Below are positions 31,859 to 40,319 of a DNA stretch of 52,196 nucleotides, in pieces. The stretch comes from an uncultured Eubacteriales bacterium (GTDB lineage: Bacteria; Bacillota; Clostridia; Christensenellales; Aristaeellaceae): NCBI GenBank assembly GCA_900317565.1, contig ONHI01000014.1, forward strand, positions 1 through 52,196. The letters run 5' to 3'. The position numbers were made by a program, and so were the translations under genes. The notes under the pieces are model-generated. The model made no database searches and was not told the DNA's origin. It saw only the letters and a program-made list of their open reading frames with translations. Each line of letters opens with the position of its first letter. Position 1 is the first letter of the stretch.

Positions 31859-32256
31859 GCTACATGCTGGATACCAACGCGCTGATCGCCGCCGTCCGCC
31901 ACCCGGATTGGCCCATTCGCGCCCGCGTCATCGACCGTCTCGGCCAAGGCCTGTGTATATCGTCGATCACCTTCGCGGAGCTTGAATACGGCATCCGGAA
32001 GAGCGCGCGCCCGGATCAGAACCGCATCGCCATCAACCAGATCCTTCTGGGGATACGCATCCTCGATTTCAACCAATCCGCCGCACTCCATGCGGGGGAG
32101 ATCTTTGCGGCGCTCGAGCGCACCGGCCAGCGCATCGGGGACCGGGACACGCTGATCGCCGCCCATGCCCGCTCCCTGGGCTGCATACTCGTCACCCACA
32201 ACACCCGGGAATTCGTCCGGGTCGAAGGCCTGCGCATCGAAGACTGGCAGCTGTGA
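31855..32256 (+). CDS. vapC: VapC-type PIN-domain toxin ribonuclease
   Basis: 133 residues with the PIN acidic residues in place: MLDTNALIAAVR (first Asp), SSITFAELEYGIRKS (Glu), GDRDTLIAAHARSLG (two Asp) and LVTHNTREF. VapC toxins cut specific tRNAs or rRNA when free of antitoxin; the target here is unknown. Coupled to vapB. It resembles the VapC group closest to Shigella/Salmonella MvpA in the GIRKSA...GDRDTLIAAHA pattern. Confidence 0.9.
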   Translation: MSYMLDTNALIAAVRHPDWPIRARVIDRLGQGLCISSITFAELEYGIRKSARPDQNRIAINQILLGIRILDFNQSAALHAGEIFAALERTGQRIGDRDTLIAAHARSLGCILVTHNTREFVRVEGLRIEDWQL

Positions 32257-32278
32257 TGCCATGATCCGGAGGTGTACC

Positions 32279-32534
32279 ATGCTGCTTCTATGCTCCAACG
32301 GCTTGACCGGCAGCGCCTTGCCGGACGCCCTCGCGCCGCACACCGCCCGCTGCAAGACCGCGGCGCTGGTGGTCACCGCGGACGATCAATACAAGGCCGC
32401 CAACCATCATGTTCCCCGGTGCATCGAAGACCTGCGCCGACTATGAACGCGCCAACAATGTCCGCGTCCTCCGCCTCAACGACGGCGACGGCGTGCTGAT
32501 CGACGGCAGCACGAAGGCCATCATCCACGCCTGA
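32279..32534 (+). pseudogene. Peptidase E (S51)-like gene remnant
   Basis: The 5' part (MLLLCSNGLTGSALPDALAP, then CKTAALVVTADDQYKAANHH, VPRCIEDLR) matches the N-terminus of S51 peptidase E / type 1 amidotransferase-like proteins. The last 30 residues (NNVRVLRLNDGDGVLIDGST) match their C-terminus but in another frame. The join is near 32436, and roughly 130 central residues, including the catalytic Ser region, are absent. GGAGGTG still precedes the ATG. The gene follows vapC by 22 bases. Confidence 0.72.
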
Positions 32535-32552
32535 TCCCAATAAGCCATTTGC

Positions 32553-32581
32553 TTGACAAACAGCATGCACAAGCATATAAT
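32553..32581 (+). promoter_or_regulatory. Sigma-A promoter of hicAB
   Basis: Perfect consensus: TTGACA (32553-32558), 17-base spacer, TATAAT (32576-32581), 39 bases before the hicA start. Confidence 0.85.
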
Positions 32582-32619
32582 GTAACTGAAAATTAGTACC
32601 GCAGAATCGAGGCTATACC

Positions 32620-32886
32620 ATGCCTACAAAGGAAAAATTGCTGCGCCAGCTGTTTCAAAAGCGCCTGCCCCGGGATTTCACCAAGCAGGAGCTGGCACAG
32701 CTGATGTCCCAGTGCGGTTGCGTCAAGGGGCAGGGCGGCAGGGGCTCCGGAATCCGCTTTTACCACGAATCCAGCGGCAGGATACTCGCCTTCGACGAAC
32801 CCCACCCAGAAAATGCGCTCTATCCCTACCAGGTAAAGCTGACCCGCCAGTTTCTGCGGGATATCGGCGAATACAAGGAGGACTGA
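32620..32886 (+). CDS. hicA: HicA-type mRNA interferase toxin
   Basis: 88 residues, small and basic, with the dsRBD-like HicA pattern: FTKQELAQLMSQCGCVKGQG, GIRFYHESSGRILAFDEPHP, YPYQVKLTRQFLRDIGEY. Longer than classic HicA (about 60) at both ends but keeping the GxG...F.H...H layout with the catalytic His in the PHP region. It comes before its antitoxin gene with a five-base gap. Free HicA cleaves mRNA; the target here is unknown. Confidence 0.8.
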   Translation: MPTKEKLLRQLFQKRLPRDFTKQELAQLMSQCGCVKGQGGRGSGIRFYHESSGRILAFDEPHPENALYPYQVKLTRQFLRDIGEYKED

Positions 32887-32891
32887 CAAAT

Positions 32892-33233
32892 ATGATGGAA
32901 TATAAGGGCTATCACGCCAGCATCCGCTATTCCGACGAGGACAACCTTTTCATTGGCGAAATCATCGGCGTCAACGATACGCTGGCCTTCCACGGCACCT
33001 CCATCGCCGAATTGGAGACCATGTTCCACCAATCCGTAGACAATTACCTCGAATTGTGCCGGGAGGTCGGCAGACAGCCCGACAAGGAATACAAGGGGCA
33101 GTTCAACGTTCGCATACCGTCCGCGCTGCATCGCACCGCGGTGCTCTGCGCCAAGCAGCGCAATATCTCCCTGAACGAATTCGTCACCGCCGCCATCGCG
33201 GACGAGTGCGTCAAGACCGCCCTTCCCCAATAA
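32892..33233 (+). CDS. hicB: HicB-type antitoxin with C-terminal ribbon-helix-helix
   Basis: 113 residues. The N-terminal half is a degenerate RNase-H-like fold (MEYKGYHASIRYSDEDNLFI, EIIGVNDTLAFHGTSIAELE), the C-terminal half an Arc-type DNA-binding domain (GQFNVRIPSALHRTAVLCAK, ISLNEFVTAAIADEC). It neutralises HicA and should repress the hicAB promoter. The start could be either of two adjacent ATGs (32892 or 32895). Confidence 0.88.
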   Translation: MMEYKGYHASIRYSDEDNLFIGEIIGVNDTLAFHGTSIAELETMFHQSVDNYLELCREVGRQPDKEYKGQFNVRIPSALHRTAVLCAKQRNISLNEFVTAAIADECVKTALPQ

Positions 33234-33267
33234 GAACATTCTACTCCACACCCACAGGAGGCACACC

Positions 33268-34392
33268 ATGCTGATCTCAAAACACGACGCGCTGGCCTGG
33301 TTTGAATTCTTTGCGGAGCTTCCGGAGGACGAGCCCCTCCCGCCCCGCCAGCAGGAGCTGGCCCTGGCGACGCTCTCCCAGATCGAGATGGCCGAGGCGG
33401 CCCGGATCGAGGCGCTTAAGTCGGAGATCCCCGGCCTGAAGTCCCTGAACGGCCGCACGTGCTACGTCGGCGACGACGCCCGCTTCCCCAAGGGCTGCCG
33501 GTCCTGCCTGCTGGGCACGGGCCTGAGCGCCATCCGCAAAACGAACCGCTGCAACCTGCGCTGCCCCTTCTGCTACGACTACGGCGAGATGGAGGATCAG
33601 CCGCCCATCGGCGAGGGCTACTGGGAGATCGGCGGCACGCGCTGCCGCGAGGAGGACATCGATCTGCTGCTCAGCGCCAGCGTGCGCCCCACGGGCATCG
33701 CCTATGTCTATCTGGAGCCCTTCATGGAGATCGAGAAGTACTACGGCGTCATCCGCCGCTTCCACGAGGCCGGCGTCTATCAGCACCTGTACACCAACGG
33801 CACCCTGGCCACGGAGGAAAACCTGCGGGCGCTGGGCGAGGCGGGCCTGGACGAGCTGCGCTTCAACCTGGGAGCCAGCGGCTGCGCGGACCGGGTGATC
33901 GAGGCTATCGGCATCGCCAAAAAATACATCCCGATGGTGGGCATAGAGACCCCCATGACCCCCGAGCTGTACGACGCCTTCCTGTCGAAGCGCACCGCCA
34001 TACTCTCCACGGGCCTGGATTTCATGAACTGCGCGGAGCTGCACCTGAACCCCAACAACCTGGAGAACTACTGGGGCGAGAACATGTACATGTACCGCCT
34101 GGGCTACCTCTCCCCCATATTCAGCCACGAGCTGACGCTGAAGCTGATGCGCCGCGCCGCCGAGGAGCGCTGGCCCATCGCGCTGCACGACTGCTGCAAC
34201 GCCACCAAGTTCGCCCGGGATCTGAACCTCCGCGCCCACGAGGGCGGCTGGTTCGGGGCCAGCAGCTACGGCAGCGAATTCCCCGCCATACCCTATGCCG
34301 CCTTCCTGCCCATCCTCCGGGACGATTCCTTCCCCTTCCTCCGCGAAGAACCCCTCCCCGAGGGCTACCGCTTCGGGGACATCGTCCTGTAG
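33268..34392 (+). CDS. Radical SAM enzyme of unknown function
   Basis: 374 residues; the ATG has CAGGAGGCA upstream. The [4Fe-4S]/SAM motif is CNLRCPFC (Cys 95, 99, 102). Extra cysteines just before it (65, 77, 80: CYVGDDARFPKGCRSC) and after it (MNCAELH; LHDCCNATKF) may hold further metal. Other landmarks: YLEPFMEIEKYYGVIRRFHE, LYTNGTLATEENLRALGEAG, LRFNLGASG, typical of pyruvate formate-lyase activase/MoaA-type barrels. No peptide-substrate gene or SPASM domain was recognised nearby. It may modify a protein or small molecule; neighbours do not reveal which. Confidence 0.8.
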   Translation: MLISKHDALAWFEFFAELPEDEPLPPRQQELALATLSQIEMAEAARIEALKSEIPGLKSLNGRTCYVGDDARFPKGCRSCLLGTGLSAIRKTNRCNLRCPFCYDYGEMEDQPPIGEGYWEIGGTRCREEDIDLLLSASVRPTGIAYVYLEPFMEIEKYYGVIRRFHEAGVYQHLYTNGTLATEENLRALGEAGLDELRFNLGASGCADRVIEAIGIAKKYIPMVGIETPMTPELYDAFLSKRTAILSTGLDFMNCAELHLNPNNLENYWGENMYMYRLGYLSPIFSHELTLKLMRRAAEERWPIALHDCCNATKFARDLNLRAHEGGWFGASSYGSEFPAIPYAAFLPILRDDSFPFLREEPLPEGYRFGDIVL

Positions 34393-34400
34393 CATCCCCC

Positions 34401-34429
34401 TTGCCTAATCCCCCTCCCGGAGCTATAAT
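34401..34429 (+). promoter_or_regulatory. Sigma-A promoter of the MFS transporter and phosphodiesterase genes
   Basis: TTGCCT (34401-34406), 17-base spacer, TATAAT (34424-34429), 33 bases before the start codon. Confidence 0.75.
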
Positions 34430-34461
34430 ATAAACATATAACACCCTCAGGAGGCCCCGCC

Positions 34462-35730
34462 ATGAAGCTGAACACCCGGCGAACGCTGCTGATCGGGCTG
34501 GCGTTCTTTTCGATCTGCGCCTTCTGGCAGATGTACGACACCATCATCCCGCTGATCCTGCGGGACACCTTCCACATCGGCGACAGCGTCTCCGGCGCGA
34601 TCATGGCCGCGGACAACGTGCTGGCCCTGTTCCTGCTGCCGCTGTTCGGCAAGCTGTCGGACCGCACCAACACCCGCCTGGGCAAGCGCATGCCCTTCAT
34701 ACTGTTCGGCACGGCCTGCGCGGTGACGCTGACGCTGCTGCTCTCCGGCGCGGACGCACCGGGCCGCTTCGGCCTGTTCATCGTGCTGCTGGGCCTGCTG
34801 CTGATCGCCATGGGCACCTATCGCTCCCCGGCGGTGGCGCTGATGCCGGACGTCACGCCCAAGCCGCTGCGCTCCAAGGCCAACGCCATCATCAACCTCA
34901 CCGGCGCGCTGGGCGCGATCTACGCGCTGATGGCGGTGCGGCTGCTGGTTGGAACCCATGCCGACGGCCGCGCCGACTACACCGGCGTGTTCATCTCGGT
35001 GGCGGCGCTGATGGCGGTCTCCGTGGCGCTGCTGCTGTGGCGGGTGGACGAGAACGCGCTGCGCAAGGCCAACGCCGACCCGGGCGAGCCGGAGGACGCC
35101 GCCCGTTCCGGCGGCAAGCTGCCCCCGGACCAGATGCGCAGCCTCGCGCTGATACTCTGCTCCGTGGCGCTGTGGTTCATGGGCTATAACGCCGTCACCA
35201 CCGCCTATTCCAAGTATTTCACCCGCATGTGGGGCGACCTCTCCGGCGCGGCCAGCTGCCTGATGATCGCCACCGGCGGCGCGGTGGTCTCCTATGTGCC
35301 CGTGGGCATCATCTCCTCCCGGATCGGTCGCAAGAAGATGATACTCATCGGCGCGGCCATACTGGCGGCCTGCTTTGCCGCCACCGGCCTGGTCAGGACC
35401 TTCGGCCCGCTGGTCTACGTGCTGTTCGTGGTGGTGGGCTTCGCCTGGGCCTCCATCAACGTCAACTCCTACCCGATGGTGGTGGAGATCAGCCGCAGCG
35501 GCGACGTGGGCAAGTACACCGGCTACTACTACACCTTCTCCATGGCCGCCCAGATCTTCACGCCCATACTCTCCGGCTGGCTGCTGGAGCACGTGGGCTA
35601 CCACACGCTGTTCCCCTACGCCGCCGCCTGCGTCGCCCTCTCCTTCGTCACCATGCTGTTCGTCCGCCACGGCGACAACCGCCCGGACGCGGCCAAGAGC
35701 GTGCTGGAGCACTACGACGTCGAAGATTAA
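34462..35730 (+). CDS. MFS transporter, SLC45/GPH-like (sugar) type
   Basis: 422 residues with twelve membrane helices. The motif GKLSDRTNTRLGKRMPFILF after the second helix is the hallmark of the SLC45/sucrose and GPH cation symporters; GIISSRIGRKKMILIG is the matching loop in the second half. A charged central loop (about 190-220) contains ENALRKANADPGEPEDAARS. Likely a sugar or glycoside:cation symporter; substrate unknown. It shares a transcript with the phosphodiesterase gene, 21 bases downstream. Confidence 0.85.
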   Translation: MKLNTRRTLLIGLAFFSICAFWQMYDTIIPLILRDTFHIGDSVSGAIMAADNVLALFLLPLFGKLSDRTNTRLGKRMPFILFGTACAVTLTLLLSGADAPGRFGLFIVLLGLLLIAMGTYRSPAVALMPDVTPKPLRSKANAIINLTGALGAIYALMAVRLLVGTHADGRADYTGVFISVAALMAVSVALLLWRVDENALRKANADPGEPEDAARSGGKLPPDQMRSLALILCSVALWFMGYNAVTTAYSKYFTRMWGDLSGAASCLMIATGGAVVSYVPVGIISSRIGRKKMILIGAAILAACFAATGLVRTFGPLVYVLFVVVGFAWASINVNSYPMVVEISRSGDVGKYTGYYYTFSMAAQIFTPILSGWLLEHVGYHTLFPYAAACVALSFVTMLFVRHGDNRPDAAKSVLEHYDVED

Positions 35731-35751
35731 CACAGAACCGAGGTCTTGTCC

Positions 35752-36588
35752 ATGTCCATCTGGCTGATACTGCTGATCGTACTCGCCCTGCTCACCTTCC
35801 TGACCCACCCGAGCCTGCGCTACAAAAAAACCCGCCGCTGGCGGGGCGAGCGCTTCGCCCACCGGGGGCTGCACGACATAGACGCGGGCATCGTCGAAAA
35901 CACGCTTCCGGCGTTCAGGGCGGCGGTGGAGCACGGCTTCGGCATGGAGCTGGACATCCAGTTCTCCAAGGACATGCAGGTGGTGGTGTTCCACGACGAC
36001 GACCTGCAGCGCATGTGCGGCGACCCCCGCAAGGTGTATCAGCTGACCCTCGCCGAACTGAAGGCGCTGCCGCTGGCGGGCCGGGAGGACGCCCGCATCC
36101 CCACCTTCCGCGAGGTGCTGGACCTGGTCGGCGGCAGGACCCCGCTGCTGGTGGAGCTCAAGAGCGGCCCCTTCAACCGCAGCCTGTGCGAGGCGCTGCT
36201 GGCGCACATGAAGGACTACCCCGGCGAATACATCGTGGAATCCTTCAACCCGCTGATCGTCACCTGGTTCCGCTTCCACGCCCGCCAGCTCGTGCGCGGC
36301 CAGCTGGTCGGCCCCATCTCCGACTACATCCCCACTGTGGGCCGCTTCCCCGCCTTCGTGATGGCGGGCCTGCTGCTGAACAGCCTCGCGCGGCCGGACT
36401 TCGTGGCCTACGACGCCAACGCGCCCCGCTTCTTCTCCCCCCACTTCCAGCGCTTCATGTTCCGCACCCCCCTCGCCGCCTGGACCGTCCGCGATCCCGG
36501 CCTCTCCGCCCTCGTCACCCGCCGCAACGAGATCAACATCTTCGAAGGCGCGGGACGACCCGCGGCAAAACGGGCAACAGCCAAATGA
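35752..36588 (+). CDS. Glycerophosphodiester phosphodiesterase, membrane-anchored
   Basis: Hydrolyses glycerophosphodiesters to glycerol-3-phosphate and an alcohol. 278 residues: an N-terminal membrane helix (WLILLIVLALLTFL), then a GDPD TIM barrel with FAHRGLHD, ENTLPAFRAAVEHGFGMELD, VVVFHDDDLQRMCG and LVELKSG. The catalytic His pair and the metal-binding E.D are present. The last 15 residues are encoded by sequence that also forms the left arm of the terminator. The start is the ATG at 35752; an in-frame TTG lies two codons upstream. Confidence 0.9.
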   Translation: MSIWLILLIVLALLTFLTHPSLRYKKTRRWRGERFAHRGLHDIDAGIVENTLPAFRAAVEHGFGMELDIQFSKDMQVVVFHDDDLQRMCGDPRKVYQLTLAELKALPLAGREDARIPTFREVLDLVGGRTPLLVELKSGPFNRSLCEALLAHMKDYPGEYIVESFNPLIVTWFRFHARQLVRGQLVGPISDYIPTVGRFPAFVMAGLLLNSLARPDFVAYDANAPRFFSPHFQRFMFRTPLAAWTVRDPGLSALVTRRNEINIFEGAGRPAAKRATAK

Positions 36589-36605
36589 CTGTTGCCCATT
36601 TTTTT
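36572..36605 (+). terminator. Terminator overlapping the end of the phosphodiesterase gene
   Basis: Nine-base-pair perfect stem (GGGCAACAG with CTGTTGCCC), loop of eight that contains the stop codon TGA, then ATTTTTTT. A ribosome at the stop would cover the hairpin, so translation and termination may compete. Confidence 0.85.
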
Positions 36606-36619
36606 CGCATCGCGCTTTT

Positions 36620-37978
36620 TTATTTCCCCGCCACGCTCAGCTTTTCCACGATCAGGCTCGGGCTGCCGAAGCAGCTGCCGCCCGGCGCGAGGAACTCCAG
36701 ATCGCCGCCCACGGCCTCGATGCCGCCCAGCAGCTCATAGAAATTCCCGGCGATGGTGATCTGGGCCACGGCCTCGGCCATCCTGCCGCCGCGCACCATG
36801 AAGCCCTTCGCCGCCAGCGAGAAATCGCCGGTGATGGGGTTGGCCCCGGCGTGCATGCCCTGCATCTCGGTGACCAGCAGCCCGTCGCCCAGCTTCTCCA
36901 GCATGCCGTCGAAGCTCACGTCCGTGGGCTTGAAGTAGAAGTTGCTCGGCGCCACGCCCACCGGCGCGGCGTAGCCCGGGCGGCTTCCGTTGGCGGTGGT
37001 CCCGACGCCCTGCTTGTGGGCGGTCTTGAGGTTGTGCAGCAGCGTGTTCAGCCTGCCGTCCTCGATCACGGCCTTCTCATAGGTGGCCACGCCCTCGCCG
37101 TCAAAGGGCGCGGAGGCGGCGCTGCCCGCCAGATGGGGGTTGTCCAGCAGCGTCACGCAGCCGCTGGCGATCGCCTCGCCCTCCCGGCCCTTCAGGCGGG
37201 AGAGCCCCCGCTGGGCGTTGTCGGCGGAGAACACGCCGGAGAACGTGCTCAGCAGCGTGGCGGCCACGTCGCTGCGCAGCAGCACGCGATAGCTGCCGGA
37301 GGGGGCCTGCACGGCGTCCAGCCCGGACACCGCCTCGTGCGCCGCCGCCCGGGCGACCTTCTCCAGGTCGATCTGCTCCGGGTCCATCGTGAAGAACATC
37401 TTGAACCCGGTGTTCACCTTCTCGCCCTCCCGGGCCACGGCCTCCACATAGCCGCCCAGCACGTTGCTCTTCATCGCCACGTCCAGGCCCTCGGTGTTCA
37501 CCATGGCGGTCTCCCCGCCCATGGAGAATATGCTGGCCATGGCCTGGTCGATGCGCTCATCCTGCGCCAGGGTCAGCTGCTCCAGCCGCTCCACCAGCGC
37601 CAGCTTGTCCGCGGCGCTCACTTCCTCCAGCGCCGGGCTCCAGGTCACCAGCTCCGGATAGCTGTCGCTGCCCGGGAACATGAATTGCCGGTCCTCGCTC
37701 TCCACCAGCGCGGCGTTCTCCAGCGCCCCGGCGGCCAGCAGTTCAATGGCCTCCTCGTCCAGGATCTGGGTGGAGGCATAGCCCATGCGCCCGCCAGACA
37801 GCACCCGGAAGCCCAGCCCGCCGCCGTCGGACACGTTGTAAGCCACGCGCTCGCCCTTGGCACGCTCCACCTCAAATTCGCTGGTCGCGCCCCAGACGGC
37901 CTCGCACTTCGCCGCCGGGTCCAGCTGGCGCGCCCGCTCAAACAGCCTGTTGATGAATTCCTTCCTGTCCATGCTCAT
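36620..37978 (-). CDS. pmbA: PmbA/TldE-type metalloprotease subunit
   Basis: Partner of TldD in a heterodimeric zinc protease that degrades unfolded peptides and matures some microcins and RiPPs. 452 residues, with VSDGGGLGFRVLSGGRMGYA, DAVQAPSGSYRVLLRSDVAA, GVGTTANGSRPGYAAPVGVA and GDFSLAAKGFMVRGGRMAEA. It lacks HExxH, as expected for the TldE side. The start ATG at 37978 overlaps the tldD stop (ATGA) and has GGGAGG upstream. No RiPP precursor gene was recognised next to it. Confidence 0.9.
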   Translation of the reverse strand: MSMDRKEFINRLFERARQLDPAAKCEAVWGATSEFEVERAKGERVAYNVSDGGGLGFRVLSGGRMGYASTQILDEEAIELLAAGALENAALVESEDRQFMFPGSDSYPELVTWSPALEEVSAADKLALVERLEQLTLAQDERIDQAMASIFSMGGETAMVNTEGLDVAMKSNVLGGYVEAVAREGEKVNTGFKMFFTMDPEQIDLEKVARAAAHEAVSGLDAVQAPSGSYRVLLRSDVAATLLSTFSGVFSADNAQRGLSRLKGREGEAIASGCVTLLDNPHLAGSAASAPFDGEGVATYEKAVIEDGRLNTLLHNLKTAHKQGVGTTANGSRPGYAAPVGVAPSNFYFKPTDVSFDGMLEKLGDGLLVTEMQGMHAGANPITGDFSLAAKGFMVRGGRMAEAVAQITIAGNFYELLGGIEAVGGDLEFLAPGGSCFGSPSLIVEKLSVAGK

Positions 37979-39357
37979 CGACCTCCCACCGTCATATCGG
38001 TCACGCGAATCATCGGCTGGCCCACGTTGGTGGGGATGCTGCCGCTGGAAGACCCGCACATGCCCTGCGCCATCCACATGTTGCCGCCCACGCGATCGAT
38101 CTTCCACAGCACCTCGCTGCCCTTGCCGATCAGCGTCGCGCCGCGCACGGGCCTGTCGATCCTGCCGTTTTTGATCAGGTAGCCCTCCTTCACGGCGAAA
38201 TTGAATTCGCCGGTGGCCGGGTTCACGCTGCCGCCGCCCATGTCCTTGGCGTACAGCCCGTCGCCGCAGCTGGAGATGATCTCCGCCTCGTCGTCGCTGC
38301 CGGGGGCGATGAAGGTATTGCGCATGCGGCTGGTAGGCGCGAAGGTGTAATCCTGCCGCCGTCCGCTGCCGGTGACGGGCATCTTCATCCGCCGCCCGTT
38401 CAGCCTGTCGATCATATAATTCATCAGCACGCCGTCCTGGATCAGCACCAGCCGCGTGGTGGGATTGCCCTCGTCGTCGATGTTCAGGCTGCCCCATTCC
38501 CCGGCCAGCGTGCCGTCGTCCACGGCGGTGACGATGGGCGACGCGATCCTCTGGCCCAGCTTTCCGGCGAACACCGAATTGCCGAAGGCCACAGAGGTCG
38601 CCTCCAGGGAATGGCCGCAGGCCTCGTGGAAGATCACGCCGCCGAAGCCGCCGTCGATCACCACGGGCATCACCCCCGCCGGGCAGGGGTCCGCGTGCAG
38701 CATGGTCACGGCCTGCCTGGCCGCCCGCCGCGCCTGCTCGGCCACGTCCACCCGGCCCTCGAACAGCTCAAAGCCCATCATCGCGCCGGGGGCCGCGCTG
38801 CCGGACTGGCTCTCCCCGCTGCCCTCGGCCACCGCCGAGCAGAACATCCGGGTGTAGACCCGCCTGTCCCCGGTGAACATGCCCTCGCTGTTGGCGATCA
38901 GCACGTCGCTGTCCCAATAGGTCAGATTGGCCCGCACCTGGCTGATCTCCGGGGAGACCTCCCTCGCCGCCAGGTCCATGTCCCGCAGCAGCTTCGCCTT
39001 GCGGCTGCCCGCTACGTCCATGGGCATGGCCTGTATCGGATGGATGTTGGCCGCCAGCGACCGCGTCAGGTGGATGTCCCCCACCGCGGCGCTGCCGTCC
39101 ACCGCGTCCGCGGCCTTTCGCGCCGCCGCGATCAGCCCGGAAGGGCTCGTGTCGTTGGTGTGCACGTACACGCTGTTCAGCCCGTCGTACACCCGTATGC
39201 CCGCGCCGTGGCTGCGCACCGTGGAGGCGCTCTCCACGTGGCCATCCACCAGCCCCATCGCGCCGCTGTGCCGGTCCTCGCAGAATATCTCCGCGAAATC
39301 CCCGCCGGTCTTCAGCGCCTCATGCAATACCTGTTCGGCAGTGGTCTTTAAAATCAT
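37975..39357 (-). CDS. tldD: TldD-type metalloprotease subunit
   Basis: Catalytic half of the TldD/TldE protease, 460 residues. The zinc motif is HEACGHSLEA (the HExxxH of the TldD family), followed by AGEWGSLNIDDEGNPT and the C-terminal MCGSSSGSIPTNVGQP with its conserved Cys. I chose the ATG at 39357 since AAGGAG lies seven bases before it; the in-frame start six codons upstream has none. It is the first gene of the pair. Confidence 0.92.
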   Translation of the reverse strand: MILKTTAEQVLHEALKTGGDFAEIFCEDRHSGAMGLVDGHVESASTVRSHGAGIRVYDGLNSVYVHTNDTSPSGLIAAARKAADAVDGSAAVGDIHLTRSLAANIHPIQAMPMDVAGSRKAKLLRDMDLAAREVSPEISQVRANLTYWDSDVLIANSEGMFTGDRRVYTRMFCSAVAEGSGESQSGSAAPGAMMGFELFEGRVDVAEQARRAARQAVTMLHADPCPAGVMPVVIDGGFGGVIFHEACGHSLEATSVAFGNSVFAGKLGQRIASPIVTAVDDGTLAGEWGSLNIDDEGNPTTRLVLIQDGVLMNYMIDRLNGRRMKMPVTGSGRRQDYTFAPTSRMRNTFIAPGSDDEAEIISSCGDGLYAKDMGGGSVNPATGEFNFAVKEGYLIKNGRIDRPVRGATLIGKGSEVLWKIDRVGGNMWMAQGMCGSSSGSIPTNVGQPMIRVTDMTVGGR

Positions 39358-39388
39358 ATCCTCGCTCCTTGTCAAATAATACTCTATA

Positions 39389-39508
39389 AGCCTTCCCCTT
39401 CAGGGGGTCCGAACGCCCGGGAAAATGTCCAGTGGACATTTTCCAGTGAGGACGGGCCGGTCAGGCCCATGGGTGGTGTCGCGGCCTCCAGGCCGTGACG
39501 GAAGAGGT
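39389..39508 (+). repeat. Type A repeat with element E nested in it
   Basis: GCCTTCCCCTTCAGGGG is followed directly by element E (39414-39468), which holds the hairpin GAAAATGTCC/GGACATTTTC, then by GGTGGTGTCGCGGCC and the A-type ending ACGGAAGAGGTC. The same compound structure occurs at 50976-51088. Confidence 0.8.
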
Positions 39509-39528
39509 CCTCGTCGTCCCCCTTCCCC

Positions 39529-39577
39529 TAAGCCTTCCCCTTCAGGGGAAGGTGGCCCGAAGGGCCGGAAGAGGTCG
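39529..39577 (+). repeat. Type A palindromic repeat
   Basis: Arms GCCTTCCCC/GGGGAAGG, second inverted repeat GGCCC/GGGCC, end GGAAGAGGTC. It ends 12 bases before the following minus-strand gene. Confidence 0.85.
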
Positions 39578-39588
39578 TTTCCCCTTCT

Positions 39589-40002
39589 CTACAGCTTCAC
39601 CTTCAACGTCCCGATCGCCGCCCCGATCAGCCCCACGCAGAACACCGCCAGGTCGACGCCCCACGTGACGCCCCGCCACTGCATGATGGCGGAGAAAACC
39701 ACATAGCCCAGCGCGAACCGTCCGAACACCCGCAAATGGGCCGCTGCGAATTCCCTGCGCCTGTCGCTCCCGGCGTCCCGGGCCTGCTCAAAGCTGGTGC
39801 CGTTGATCCAGTACACGCTCTCCGTCTTCCAGATGATCGCCATCAGCCCCGCGACCGCCGCCGCGGTCAAGGCCAGCACCAGCCGGATCTCGATCCCCGG
39901 GTCCGTGCCCTCGGGCAGCAGTGTCGGCGCAAGGCTCAGCGCCGTGTACCCCACCAGCCAGAGCACCAGCCCCTTATAGCTCTTCCTGTACTCCGTCTCC
40001 AA
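39589..40002 (-). CDS. Small membrane protein, unknown function
   Basis: 137 residues with four likely membrane helices (GLVLWLVGYTALSLAPTLL, LVLALTAAAVAGLMAIIW, FALGYVVFSAIMQW, DLAVFCVGLIGAAIGTL) and a charged loop at about 70-95. No known domain was recognised. It is flanked by repeats on both sides and looks monocistronic. Confidence 0.7.
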   Translation of the reverse strand: METEYRKSYKGLVLWLVGYTALSLAPTLLPEGTDPGIEIRLVLALTAAAVAGLMAIIWKTESVYWINGTSFEQARDAGSDRRREFAAAHLRVFGRFALGYVVFSAIMQWRGVTWGVDLAVFCVGLIGAAIGTLKVKL

Positions 40003-40044
40003 GCCTCAGCACCCCCCGCGCACCGGGACATCGTTTTTTCCCTT

Positions 40045-40098
40045 AGCCTTCCCCCATGGGGAAGGTGGCACGGCCTCCAGGCCGTGCCGGAAGAGGTC
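40045..40098 (+). repeat. Type A palindromic repeat
   Basis: GCCTTCCCCCATGGGGAAGG, second inverted repeat CACGGCCT/AGGCCGTG, end CCGGAAGAGGTC. Confidence 0.82.
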
Positions 40099-40161
40099 CC
40101 CGTCGTCTTCACATCTCCCGCGGGAACCCCTCTTGCCGCTCTGCCTCACAATAAACCGCTA

Positions 40162-40203
40162 TGTCATTGCGAGGAGGCCCCAGCGGGGCCGACGTGGCAA
40201 TCC
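40162..40203 (+). repeat. Type F repeat (GTCATTGCGAGG...GACGTGGCAATCC), copy 1
   Basis: An internal GGCCCC/GGGGCC inverted repeat lies between GTCATTGCGAGGA and CGACGTGGCAATCC. This class of repeat is widespread in bacteria. The second copy starts 98 bases later. Confidence 0.82.
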
Positions 40204-40259
40204 TGAGAACCCATCATCACCACAGCGCAAAATACACAGTCCATCCCAAAGCCGCTGCC

Positions 40260-40302
40260 TGTCATTGCGAGGAGGCCCCCACGGGGCCGACGTGGCAATC
40301 CG
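40260..40302 (+). repeat. Type F repeat, copy 2
   Basis: Same layout as the copy at 40162, differing mainly at the centre of the inner palindrome. Confidence 0.82.
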
Positions 40303-40319
40303 TTCCCCTTTCCAAGCCC

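Larger units (their letters stand above)
40003..40319. other. Gap with repeats A and F
   Basis: No gene is supported. It holds one type A repeat (40045-40098) and two copies of the type F repeat (40162-40203 and 40260-40302). Confidence 0.75.

Noticed and set aside
34447..36444. Long minus-strand open frame (about 665 codons) opposite the MFS and phosphodiesterase genes
   Set aside because: His/Gln/Gly-rich shadow of two clear plus-strand genes, with no motif of its own.
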